24,115 nucleotides of DNA, taken from positions 1-24,115 of the IMG/VR virus record IMGVR_UViG_3300009155_000261. One strand, written 5' to 3'. Of the stretch, positions 1 to 7,669 are shown in pieces (position 1 is the first letter of the stretch; every line of letters starts with the position of its first letter). Position numbers and translations under genes: made by a program. Under the pieces are notes generated by a model. The model was not told where the DNA came from. It was given only the letters and a program-made list of their open reading frames with translations, and did no database searches. This DNA comes from a virus.

Positions 1-518
1 ACATCAACCTGAACATCAGTTAAGTTGACTCTTGGTTCAAAGTTTTCAATAGTATTTCTAATTGTTTTTTCAAGAACAGCTTTTAACAATGGAGTAGCTG
101 GTTCGAATAACAAAGCATTAACTTGAGAACCTATCTCTGGATGAAATGGTCTTTCGTAGTTATTTGTTAAGATTAAATTTTTAACTGCAGTTTTGATAGC
201 CTGATCGTCATATTTTTTGACAAGATCTGCTCCATAAGAATACTTGTATGTCTGTCCACTAAAAGATCCGTTAGCATTATGATATAGAACTAAGTGAGTA
301 TTGTCTGTAATACTCTTAACCTTTCCGATAAAGGTTGTTCCTATCCACAGATTTCTTTCTACCATATTATAGGTAGTAAAAGTAGTTCTAGTTCCAGTAA
401 CTATAGCACTAGTTGTTGAACATGTCAACAAACCTATCCCGTCATTCTTTACCAAATAGATTGGAGCAGGAATGAAGTTTAAATCTATATCTGAAAAAGT
501 TCTTGTATTTCTAGCCAT
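1..518 (-). CDS. 25: Baseplate wedge protein, gp25-like (3' end outside window)
   Basis: Partial gene, read from the ATG at 518 to the window edge, 172 codons without a stop. T4 gp25 is a wedge protein that contacts the sheath and helps trigger contraction. Seen: an N-terminus typical of the family (residues 1-20, with FSDID at 8-12) and a core from about residue 97 containing ERPFHPEIGSQV, which corresponds to SRPFDPEFG in T4 gp25, followed by a conserved ENFEPRV segment. Between them, roughly residues 20-96, sits an extra beta-rich stretch (VTGTRTTFTT, IGTTFIGKVKSIT) absent from the 132-residue T4 protein; similar small beta modules occur in other phage structural proteins. No Shine-Dalgarno precedes the ATG; an exact late box lies 5 bases upstream. 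It follows the PAAR gene by 15 bases. The assignment is firm; the C-terminus is unseen. Confidence 0.9.
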   Translation of the reverse strand, partial: MARNTRTFSDIDLNFIPAPIYLVKNDGIGLLTCSTTSAIVTGTRTTFTTYNMVERNLWIGTTFIGKVKSITDNTHLVLYHNANGSFSGQTYKYSYGADLVKKYDDQAIKTAVKNLILTNNYERPFHPEIGSQVNALLFEPATPLLKAVLEKTIRNTIENFEPRVNLTDVQVD

Positions 519-523
519 TTTAT

Positions 524-531
524 TATTTATA
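524..531 (-). promoter_or_regulatory. T4-type late promoter box before gp25
   Basis: The minus strand reads TATAAATA, the exact T4 late promoter element recognised by gp55. Only five bases (ATAAA) separate it from the gp25 ATG at 518. If transcription starts about six bases after the box, as in T4, the mRNA would have essentially no leader. No ribosome binding site is visible. Confidence 0.5.
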
Positions 532-533
532 TG

Positions 534-833
534 TTATCCAGCAAAGCCAGAACCTAATCCTGGACCACATTCGTCTCCGTCTGCTATTGGATCGCCTGTT
601 CTGGCGACTGATTTACCTTCAAAAAACATTGTAGCAGAACCTGCTATAATTTCTCTTTGAGAAGCTGAGTGAGTAACTAATCCTACTGTATGTGATTGAA
701 ACTGATCTCCAACTAAAGCGATTAGTTGTCCACCCCAATATGTTTTAGTTGCTTGGTTTTTAAAGGTGAGAGGAGTTGGATCTCCTCCATCTTTACCTAT
801 ACTTAGATCACCCTTACGAAGAATATTTGGCAT
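534..833 (-). CDS. PAAR-domain spike tip protein (gp5.4-like)
   Basis: 99 residues, close to T4 gp5.4 (97). PAAR proteins form a sharp metal-bound cone that caps the beta-helical needle of the hub and pierces the outer membrane. Seen: an N-terminal PNILRKGD, a VGDQFQSH segment, a central repeat-like core (SATMFFEGKSVARTGDPI) and a glycine-rich end (GPGLGSG), the usual PAAR pattern of short strands and turns with scattered His/Cys. It starts directly where the hub gene stops (the two share base 833), so it is translationally coupled to its structural partner. There is no C-terminal effector extension. Confidence is high on family, length and position. Confidence 0.88.
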   Translation of the reverse strand: MPNILRKGDLSIGKDGGDPTPLTFKNQATKTYWGGQLIALVGDQFQSHTVGLVTHSASQREIIAGSATMFFEGKSVARTGDPIADGDECGPGLGSGFAG

Positions 834-3700
834 TATGATTTGCTCGGTCTAAAAATTCCTACCAAAGATCCGTCTCCTGGAACAGAGTAACCACCTTTCC
901 AAGATTGATTAACTGTACCACCAGAAGGATTATTTGCTGCTTTGTCAGCTTGGTTTCCACCAACGAATGATAGTTTACCATTGGTATTTGTATAAACAAA
1001 GTTAACATGTCCATAACTCCAAAGAGCAATATCTCCAGGTTCAGCTTGTCTCATATCAGATAGTTTTGTAGCACCCCACTGAGAAGTTTCAGTGGCAATT
1101 GCCCTAGCTCCAGCTGATTGTCTGTAACGATATCCACACTGTTTCAGAGTCCAGTTAACAAAACCCATACACCAAGCAGTTTGGTCGGTTTGCCATATTC
1201 CAGATTTAGGGAATCCAATGTCAGCCCAAATTCGAACAATATTTTGATTTGAAGGAGCACCACCCATACCAGTCTCGCTCCAATAACGACCTTGATCTTG
1301 TAACTGTAGTTGTTTAGTTAAGAATGCATAGATGTCAGAAGATCCTGCTCCAGAAATTAAACTAGGTGCATTTCCAGAATCTTTTGGTGTTCCAGCAAAG
1401 TTTTCTTTAACTCCACCAGCTGCAGCTTCAGCATTTTTATACTTGTCTGGATTAGCAATATAGTCATTTACTAATGCACTATTTTCTTCTTCAATAGCAT
1501 ATTTTAACTGAACAGGTGGAGATGGTCTTACTGGAGTAGCCAATGGTTCACCAAATTGATTTAATTTTCCGCTAGCAAAATCTGGAGGAGTTAATTCTAC
1601 TGCTCCTGCTTCTACTGCTGGAGCAGCTGCTGCTGCACCTGATTGTCCTTGGAATTGTGCTCCGTCTACATTAACATTACCACCTGCTAATAGGTGTTGT
1701 TCTCCACCAGCATCGCTATAAACATTTGCTCCAGCTGCAATTCCAGCATTGTCTGCAGCAGTTACAGCAAAAGAAGCACCAGCATTAACTGTAAATGATT
1801 CTGCTGATTCAAATCCAATAGCTGCTCCTGCTTTCATGTTTATAGAACCACCAGCAAGAACTGAAATGTCTCCACCAACTGCAATATCTAAATCACCACC
1901 CACTCCAACAAAAGCATTGTTGTTTAAATTTATAGTAGCTTCACCATCAACCTGAATATCAGCAGTACCCTGCACCAAAATGTTTACAGAATTACCAACT
2001 GTTAGATTACACTTACCTTGAATATAGATTGCACCATTGCGATCAATGATAGTATAACCATCACCAACTATTCTATTAACCTGAGTTCCATTTCCATCTA
2101 TGTCGATAAAAGAACCAGCCTTATGATACAAACTAACATTTTCATTTTGAGGAGTATCATCCATCACAAATAGATGACCAGACTCAGATTCAAAAACTTT
2201 ATTGTAAGGATACATACCACCATAAGGTGCTAGTGGTTGCTCCCAATCATCACTATCATTTGCAGCAGGGATGGCTTTCACTCTTGTTGAATCTTTAAAA
2301 TCTATTGCAGTTTCTTTAATAATTCCACGAGCCAAACGATTGGTATCTGGTTCATCAACTAAATTTCTAAGAGGATATTTACCTTTTGGATCTCTGAATC
2401 CTAAACTATTCGCATCTGATCTATCTTCTAATAGTGCAGCTTGTTTTGATGGGGGTAAATCTTTTACTTCTTCTTTAGTATAAGTTTTTTGATCATCAGC
2501 TGATGGTTTATTGGTTGGCTCAGAACCAACCGAAGCACCAAGAAAATATTCATATAACTTTTTCTTTTTAGTATAACCAGTTCCATTAGCATCAGCACCT
2601 GTTCTTTTAAGTGCAGCTGAGAAATATGATGGATCATTTTGATCAGCTTTAACATTAAGAGCATAAAATGCTGCAGTTGCTAGTGCACATGTTTTTGGAT
2701 CAGATATTAATGTCTCAGGTTTATTTACGATATCAACAATAACACCTTTTGTTTTAAGGTAATTTTGTAATTGAAGGTATAGAGATTTACCAGTGATTTG
2801 GTTAAACCCACGACCATAATATTTGGCTCCATCATCTGGATCTTTATGTCCTAGCAAAGAACCATTACCTGATGGTGAATATATTTTTCTAAAGAAATCT
2901 GCTTTAGATCCTTGCCATTTAGTATATGGCTGTGCTTCTGCTGCACCACCTGGAAAACTTCTTTTAAATATTTTAGCAAGAGAATCTGCGTTACTATAGT
3001 AAGAACCTTCTTCGATTGCTAACCAACCTGATTCGCCACCACAAATACCAAGAATTGCACACTTAGCATATTTACTTTTTAATCCAACTTGATCACAAGC
3101 ATCAATAATATATTGAATATTCTGTTTTGCAAGAGAAGGGTTTGGTGTTGATGTTGGTGGAGGAGTTGTTGGGATATCTTGTTTCAGTGAAGCATCTGAT
3201 GGCTTATTTGTATCTTTCTGTTCTGATAAATTCGGAGCAGAAGATGCAGTAGAAGTTGTTGCAGATGATGGAGGTTTTGCTTGAGACTCTGTAGTACCAA
3301 CTTGAATAGGAGAACCATCTCCTGCAGTTACAGGTGAACCAGAAGAATCTGTTAAAACACCACCATCAGTAGCAACCATATCTCCATCAGACTCTTCAAT
3401 CGCAATGGCTGCTGCTTTACTTTGAGGAATTCCAGGAAGTGTACCAAGCATCAGTGGTTGTTGCTGATCATCATCAGTAAATATAAGAGCAACCCATGTG
3501 CCTGTCACTGGACCAACTGGAGTCCATCCGATACCATTCATTGAAGCTGAAGTAGTTGGAGCCATTGGATGAGCCCATGGAAGATCTTTTGTTGGTAGTT
3601 TTGTTTTGTCTTCTGTATGTAAACCAACTATACGAACTTGGCAACGACCAATCTTTAACGGATCTTCTCTATTTTCAACTACACCTGTATATATTTTCAT
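833..3700 (-). CDS. 5: Baseplate hub/spike protein, gp5-like, with GH19 and CHAP-type cell-wall hydrolase domains
   Basis: 955 residues, against 575 in T4 gp5. Domains in order: OB-fold at about 1-97 (binds the gp27 ring); Ser/Thr/Pro/Gln-rich linker 100-190; GH19 chitinase/lysozyme domain 195-390, with likely catalytic Glu223 in GGESGW, a second acidic pair at 230-231 and the signature YYGRGFNQITG at 294-304; a gp5-like region with DIDGNGTQ around 533; a triple-stranded beta-helix needle 560-680 with repeated V/I-x-V-x-G strands; a flexible Pro/Ala-rich linker 685-780; and a C-terminal CHAP/NlpC-type amidase-like domain 785-955 with Cys844 (TAWCMGFVNW) and His898 (SYGHVNFV). T4 uses a GH24 lysozyme here instead. 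The layout resembles evolved VgrG proteins, which carry an enzyme beyond the needle. The gene overlaps gp27 upstream and PAAR downstream, so needle, tip and socket are coupled in translation. Domain calls come from visible motifs; enzymatic bond specificity is inferred. Confidence 0.9.
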   Translation of the reverse strand: MKIYTGVVENREDPLKIGRCQVRIVGLHTEDKTKLPTKDLPWAHPMAPTTSASMNGIGWTPVGPVTGTWVALIFTDDDQQQPLMLGTLPGIPQSKAAAIAIEESDGDMVATDGGVLTDSSGSPVTAGDGSPIQVGTTESQAKPPSSATTSTASSAPNLSEQKDTNKPSDASLKQDIPTTPPPTSTPNPSLAKQNIQYIIDACDQVGLKSKYAKCAILGICGGESGWLAIEEGSYYSNADSLAKIFKRSFPGGAAEAQPYTKWQGSKADFFRKIYSPSGNGSLLGHKDPDDGAKYYGRGFNQITGKSLYLQLQNYLKTKGVIVDIVNKPETLISDPKTCALATAAFYALNVKADQNDPSYFSAALKRTGADANGTGYTKKKKLYEYFLGASVGSEPTNKPSADDQKTYTKEEVKDLPPSKQAALLEDRSDANSLGFRDPKGKYPLRNLVDEPDTNRLARGIIKETAIDFKDSTRVKAIPAANDSDDWEQPLAPYGGMYPYNKVFESESGHLFVMDDTPQNENVSLYHKAGSFIDIDGNGTQVNRIVGDGYTIIDRNGAIYIQGKCNLTVGNSVNILVQGTADIQVDGEATINLNNNAFVGVGGDLDIAVGGDISVLAGGSINMKAGAAIGFESAESFTVNAGASFAVTAADNAGIAAGANVYSDAGGEQHLLAGGNVNVDGAQFQGQSGAAAAAPAVEAGAVELTPPDFASGKLNQFGEPLATPVRPSPPVQLKYAIEEENSALVNDYIANPDKYKNAEAAAGGVKENFAGTPKDSGNAPSLISGAGSSDIYAFLTKQLQLQDQGRYWSETGMGGAPSNQNIVRIWADIGFPKSGIWQTDQTAWCMGFVNWTLKQCGYRYRQSAGARAIATETSQWGATKLSDMRQAEPGDIALWSYGHVNFVYTNTNGKLSFVGGNQADKAANNPSGGTVNQSWKGGYSVPGDGSLVGIFRPSKS

Positions 3701-5025
3701 TATGATTTACCTGTCTGCAAGTCAAATATTAAACTATCTTTAATCAATTCCATATGGCATTCATGTTTCTCTTTATTGATTGAATGATTTATAGCTGATA
3801 TAAGATAGTTACCGCTATACATTTTGTCTTCAGTTTGTTCTGGAGTATCTGAAGTAGATGTTGGGCTGGGTGAAGTTATGTTTAATTTAACAACTTGTCC
3901 TACCGTATAATCTGTTCTTCCATTAACCTTAACATGAATTTTAAAGGCTTCTGCTTGTTTCATTCTTGATGTTCTATCTTGCATAACTCTAATGTTAGAA
4001 ACATCGCCGAATCCACTGAATACCTGATTTGCAGTTTCGATATTAAATATGGCAGAATTTACTCTTGCAGCCACATCAGGTGTTGTTATTGGAAATTTAT
4101 TTAATCTTGTTTCAGTTCCTTCATTGAACTTAGACAAATAGTCATAGTGAACTGTTTTATATCTCTTGGTAGTCATGTCGTGACTAATTAACTTTGAAGC
4201 ATATGTTCCAGAATTAACTCTGTCAATAATATCAAATCCATGAGGAACACCAAACTCTAAAAGTTTAGAAAAGTCCTCATCAATGTTTCTTGAAGACCCA
4301 CCTGAAGGGCTAATTTCTCCATTGGCAGTTCCGTTATTAAATACCTGTGATGGTTTTTGTTCATTTAAATAATCTAAAGATACGAAATTGAACCCTTGTC
4401 TATTTTCGAAGAAACAATAGGTGGCACTACCATTACCATTAGATGCTTGTTTAGTAAGGAAGTTAATATTTTCAACAACAGACCAATAGTTTGAAACATA
4501 CTTTGTTGCACTCTTTGTATCTTCTAATATCAAAGGTTTATCTGTGCCTAACATTTTTCCATCTTTAACTAATGTTCCAACAATGTCAGAAATCTTTCCT
4601 TCAAATCCTCTACTCAATTTAACATTTAAATCATTAACAGCTTCTGCTGAAATAAAATGTAATTGATATATTACACTTTTTTCACCAACATTTTCTCGTT
4701 CACTCATTTTGTAAATAAAATATCTACCTTGAATGATTCCATCGTCACCCATACCACTATCTAATGTTGGGCTGAATAATTTAATATCCAAATACTCTTC
4801 ACCAACAAATGGCAGTGTATTAATTAGATCAAGAGAATCCTGAACAATAATAGATCCAGTTGTAAATGGGCTGAACATATCCTCATAGATTTCTATTGCT
4901 CTAACTTGATTGGTGATGCTGAACGAAGTGTTCTTGTATAAAGAAATAACTTCTACTTTATCTATATTTACATCACCAGCGACCCTTAATTGGTCTGAGG
5001 ATATATCTCTTTGTTCTTCAGCCAT
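3700..5025 (-). CDS. 27: Baseplate central hub protein, gp27-like
   Basis: 441 residues, versus 391 in T4 gp27. In T4 a gp27 trimer forms the socket joining the tail tube to the gp5 spike. Seen: an N-terminal region with EVISLYKNTSFSITNQ and IEIYEDMFSPFTTGSIIVQDS, the pattern of the first tube-like beta domain of hub proteins in exo-T-even and cyanophage relatives; a middle part rich in Asn/Ser; and a C-terminal tube-like domain with YTVGQVVKLNI and MYSGNYLISAINHSI. Its stop overlaps the hub/spike ATG and its start overlaps the gp53 stop (base 5025). Direct similarity to T4 gp27 is low, so the call rests on the strand pattern, length and its place next to gp5. Confidence 0.82.
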   Translation of the reverse strand: MAEEQRDISSDQLRVAGDVNIDKVEVISLYKNTSFSITNQVRAIEIYEDMFSPFTTGSIIVQDSLDLINTLPFVGEEYLDIKLFSPTLDSGMGDDGIIQGRYFIYKMSERENVGEKSVIYQLHFISAEAVNDLNVKLSRGFEGKISDIVGTLVKDGKMLGTDKPLILEDTKSATKYVSNYWSVVENINFLTKQASNGNGSATYCFFENRQGFNFVSLDYLNEQKPSQVFNNGTANGEISPSGGSSRNIDEDFSKLLEFGVPHGFDIIDRVNSGTYASKLISHDMTTKRYKTVHYDYLSKFNEGTETRLNKFPITTPDVAARVNSAIFNIETANQVFSGFGDVSNIRVMQDRTSRMKQAEAFKIHVKVNGRTDYTVGQVVKLNITSPSPTSTSDTPEQTEDKMYSGNYLISAINHSINKEKHECHMELIKDSLIFDLQTGKS

Positions 5026-5540
5026 TATTCAAACATTTTACTATATTGTTTAAGTACAAAATCTAGTTGAGGTTTAGATATCAACTTGATTCTTCTTTTG
5101 GATTCGTTTAATCTTTCTTCATGTTGATAATTAGAAACTGGGTAAGCATCTACATGGTCTGAGTTTACGATATAGATATTGTCATTATTATTTACATAAA
5201 TCCACTCATAGTGATGTGTTGCATACTCATTGCCTGCTCCATATACATCTGTAACTCGCTTTGAAAGAGCAGTATAATCTAAAGGAAAGTCTTCACGATA
5301 GTCAAACCTCTCATTAGCCAACATAATGATCCAATGGTAATTTGAATTTCCGTATACTTTAGCTGCAATTATTTCTGGTGTTTCTCCGTCAATGATATCA
5401 TACTCATCATAAGATGTAATGTTCTCTAATACTTCTTTAATGAAACGAACATTGACTGTTATGTCTTTTAGAATCTTTAGGTGAGGTGCACCATTTATTT
5501 GAAACTCATAATAGATTTTAGGTATCTTCTCGAAATACAT
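5025..5540 (-). CDS. 53: Baseplate wedge protein, gp53-like
   Basis: 171 residues, slightly shorter than T4 gp53 (196). gp53 locks neighbouring wedges together around the hub. Seen: an N-terminal PKIYYEFQ; a LysM-like segment around residues 52-80 (IDGETPEIIAAKVYGNSNYH, then WIIMLANERFD), matching the T4 motif with IYGNPQLYWVLLMCN; and a C-terminal basic helix (ESKRRIKLISKPQLD) that corresponds to RQIKIIAKSDI in T4. It is separated from gp48 by one base and overlaps gp27 by one base. In T4, gene 53 also lies next to gene 5. The assignment is firm. Confidence 0.9.
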   Translation of the reverse strand: MYFEKIPKIYYEFQINGAPHLKILKDITVNVRFIKEVLENITSYDEYDIIDGETPEIIAAKVYGNSNYHWIIMLANERFDYREDFPLDYTALSKRVTDVYGAGNEYATHHYEWIYVNNNDNIYIVNSDHVDAYPVSNYQHEERLNESKRRIKLISKPQLDFVLKQYSKMFE

Positions 5541-5541
5541 T

Positions 5542-6588
5542 TTAGAATCCGTCCTCGATTTGTTGTTTTGTAAGGATAGCCAATTCTTTGAATGTTAGTT
5601 GCACATTGATTTGGGTTGGCATTCCGTCATCGAAAGTATTAAACATTGCGTTTGGTGTATAGTTCACCGACATTTCTGTTAAAACGCAAGAGGTGTGTCG
5701 ATGAATATTCATATTCTCAACACCATTATTATAGTAGAACACATCAAACTCAGAAGGATAGATAAACAAGAAATTGTTATCATCTTTATACTCTGGATGC
5801 ATGTGAACTTTAAATTCTTTAATTATGTTTCTAACATTTGCAGCTTCTTCTGCGTTTCTTGGAAAGAACATATAATCAAATTGGAATGTTCTAAAGTCTA
5901 CACTCTTAAATAAGTTTTCTTTTTTAGGGTTTGGTGCTAGACCCGATTGTGCAGACAGTAGTTCAGCATTTGGTCCTTTTGTTAGTGCTAAGGTAACTGC
6001 ACCAGCACCAGCTGCACTAAGAATTTGCGAAGAAGCAGCAGTTAATGCTAGCTGTTGTGCTGCAGTATCTTGTGCGTCATAGTTCATACCATAACGAATA
6101 TTTAATTGATTGGGGACATGAAGTGCGATGGCTTTCTTTAATCGCTTTTGTTGACGAGCCATTTTACCACCTGCAGCGATTGCCACAACACCAGCACCCG
6201 CTGCACCCACTGCTGCACCAACAACACCACCCTTTAGGGCAGATTTGGTAACACCACGAATGCCACCCTTTAATCCATTTGCTGCAACTCCAGCGACAAC
6301 ACCTGGAACTGCTCCCTTAATGGCTGCACCACCTACTGTTTGAGCAACACCAGCACCAGTATCTGCTGCATCACCACGCAGTCTAGCTGGAACCGAAGCA
6401 GGATCAACTATGTCTTCTTTAGATTTCTTTAGAATACGACTATCTTCTGCTACATTAATGTAGAAAATAACATAGTTTCCGCCATAAAGACCATTGTTAG
6501 AATACAAGTCTTGAGGATACTGATATTGGCTTATGTTATATTGATCTTTATAGGTAGTAGCTGCGCCACGATCTTGGTTAAGTGCCAT
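5542..6588 (-). CDS. 48: Baseplate tail-tube junction protein, gp48-like, with Gly/Ala-rich insertion
   Basis: 348 residues (T4 gp48: 364). gp48 sits on the hub and is the platform for gp54 and the tail tube. Seen: N-terminal NYVIFYINV; a C-terminal tube-fold half with FRTFQFDYMFFPRNAEEA, a helix EAANVRNIIKEFKVHMHPE, and CVLTEMSVNYTPNAMFNTFD followed by a final FKELAIL, closely matching the gp48 pattern (ALTDMSVNYT...TFKEL). Residues about 79-141 are almost only Gly, Ala and Val with GxxxG spacing, a glycine-zipper-like stretch able to cross a membrane or pack tightly; it is followed by a basic patch (ARQQKRLKK). That stretch is unusual for a tube-cap protein. The gene begins the minus-strand tail operon and has a late promoter upstream. 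Confidence 0.83.
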   Translation of the reverse strand: MALNQDRGAATTYKDQYNISQYQYPQDLYSNNGLYGGNYVIFYINVAEDSRILKKSKEDIVDPASVPARLRGDAADTGAGVAQTVGGAAIKGAVPGVVAGVAANGLKGGIRGVTKSALKGGVVGAAVGAAGAGVVAIAAGGKMARQQKRLKKAIALHVPNQLNIRYGMNYDAQDTAAQQLALTAASSQILSAAGAGAVTLALTKGPNAELLSAQSGLAPNPKKENLFKSVDFRTFQFDYMFFPRNAEEAANVRNIIKEFKVHMHPEYKDDNNFLFIYPSEFDVFYYNNGVENMNIHRHTSCVLTEMSVNYTPNAMFNTFDDGMPTQINVQLTFKELAILTKQQIEDGF

Positions 6589-6595
6589 TATAGTC

Positions 6596-6631
6596 TCTAA
6601 ATAAGTTTATAGGAGTTATTGTATATTTATG
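6596..6631. promoter_or_regulatory. Divergent late promoter region between gp48 and gp4
   Basis: The 40-base gap between two divergent late genes holds late-box-like sequences on both strands. On the minus strand CATAAATA (6631-6624) lies 36 bases before the gp48 ATG, giving room for a normal leader. On the plus strand TCTAAATA (6596-6603, one mismatch to TATAAATA) precedes AGGAG (6611-6615) and the gp4 ATG at 6629. The minus-strand box is the better of the two. Confidence 0.5.
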
Positions 6632-7063
6632 TTCCATAAAAGAAAGTTCACACCAAGAAATCCACAAAAATACAGTGGGGATCCCTCAAACATAATTATG
6701 AGGTCTTCATGGGAAACTAAATTCGCAAATTGGTGCGATTCGAATCCTAGCGTTGTTAAGTGGAAATCTGAAGAAACAATTGTACCATATCGTTGTGCTA
6801 CGGATGACCGCATTCATCGATACTATGTTGATTTTCAGATACAGGTTAAGGATAAAAACAACAGTGATAAGACTTACTTAGTAGAAATCAAACCATCTAA
6901 ACAAACAGTCCCTCCAATATTTCCTGGAAAACAAACTAAAAGATATCTCGAAGAATCCTTTAATTTTATCAAAAATCAGTCTAAGTGGAAAGCTGCAAGA
7001 GCGTATGCAAAGGATCGTGGTTGGGAATTCATTATTATTACAGAACACGAACTCGGCTTATAA
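6629..7063 (+). CDS. 4: Head completion protein, gp4-like (TnsA/endonuclease fold)
   Basis: 144 residues, T4 gp4 (gp50) 150. gp4 is needed to finish filled heads before tails attach; its fold is that of a TnsA/PD-(D/E)XK nuclease. Seen: the family start pattern FTPRNPQKYSGDPSNI; then RSSWETKF with Glu29, YYVDFQ with Asp68, and LVEIKPSK with Glu86 and Lys88, which together form the expected E...D...ExK nuclease centre; and a C-terminal WKAARAYAKDRGWEFIIITE like WKAAQSLAEKRG in T4. The spacing from AGGAG to the ATG is long (13 bases), but the N-terminus aligns with T4 gp4, which supports the start. It heads the plus-strand late operon. Confidence 0.92.
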   Translation: MFHKRKFTPRNPQKYSGDPSNIIMRSSWETKFANWCDSNPSVVKWKSEETIVPYRCATDDRIHRYYVDFQIQVKDKNNSDKTYLVEIKPSKQTVPPIFPGKQTKRYLEESFNFIKNQSKWKAARAYAKDRGWEFIIITEHELGL

Positions 7064-7066
7064 ATA
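7059..7066 (+). promoter_or_regulatory. T4-type late promoter box before the 198-residue gene
   Basis: Exact TATAAATA, overlapping the gp4 stop codon and ending six bases before the ATG at 7073. No Shine-Dalgarno is present before that ATG, so a transcript from this box would be leaderless or nearly so. The same arrangement occurs before gp25 and before the gene at 22935-23189. Confidence 0.45.
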
Positions 7067-7072
7067 TCTATT

Positions 7073-7669
7073 ATGGCTCAAAAGAAATCAGAATTAGAAG
7101 AACTATTCGACAAATATCGATATGATAAAGACATATCGAAGAAGTCTCGTACATGGTTCGAACAACAGGTATTGCTTCTAAGCAAGAAACGCATATCACC
7201 TAATCAACTATTAAGCAAGGCTGATAGCCAGTTGACTAGTACTGCTCTTCCTGGAAAATTGTACATGTTCTTTTATGATCCAAAAACAAAAGATACATTA
7301 CCCTACTACGATAGGTTTCCTCTAGTCTTCCCCTTTAGGAAAACTCCAGATGGATTCATAGGGCTGAATATGCACTATTTACCACACAAGTTAAGATTCT
7401 TGTTAATGGATAGATTATTGATGTTTAAAAATAACGACAAATTCGATGAAACTACAAAACTTCGATATTCATGGGGAATGATAGATGGAGTTTCAAAATT
7501 TGCTATTGCTAAACCATGTGTAAAAAGATATCTGTCATCGCACCTGAGATCTCCTCTTATTGATATCAATGCTGGCGATTGGTCTACTGCTATGATGTTA
7601 CCTGTAGAAAGATTTGTTGGGGCAACAAAAGATCAAGTTTGGCTTGATTCTAGGAGAAACTCAAGATGA
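7073..7669 (+). CDS. Conserved T4-type late protein of unknown function
   Basis: 198 residues. I recognise the family by its core LPYYDRFPLVFPF (about residues 82-94) followed by DGFIGLNMHYLP and a C-terminal half ending ATKDQVWLDSRRN; similar proteins occur beside gp4 and the baseplate genes of marine T4-like phages, but I cannot name a tested function. The N-terminus is charged and helical (SELEELFDKYRYDKD), then a basic region (SKKSRTWFEQQ). There is no signal peptide or membrane segment. In T4 the neighbour of gene 4 is gene 2, the DNA end protector, so a head-tail joining role is possible by position only. It overlaps gp54 by four bases (ATGA), so the two are co-translated. Confidence 0.75.
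   Translation: MAQKKSELEELFDKYRYDKDISKKSRTWFEQQVLLLSKKRISPNQLLSKADSQLTSTALPGKLYMFFYDPKTKDTLPYYDRFPLVFPFRKTPDGFIGLNMHYLPHKLRFLLMDRLLMFKNNDKFDETTKLRYSWGMIDGVSKFAIAKPCVKRYLSSHLRSPLIDINAGDWSTAMMLPVERFVGATKDQVWLDSRRNSR

Noticed and set aside
472-660. Plus-strand frame of 62 codons with a hydrophobic start
   Set aside because: It lies opposite gp25 and the PAAR gene, has no ribosome site and no family resemblance; it mirrors well-supported coding sequence.
6735-6760. TTCGAATCC motif resembling a tRNA T-arm
   Set aside because: Inside gp4 coding sequence; no acceptor stem or anticodon arm can be built around it.
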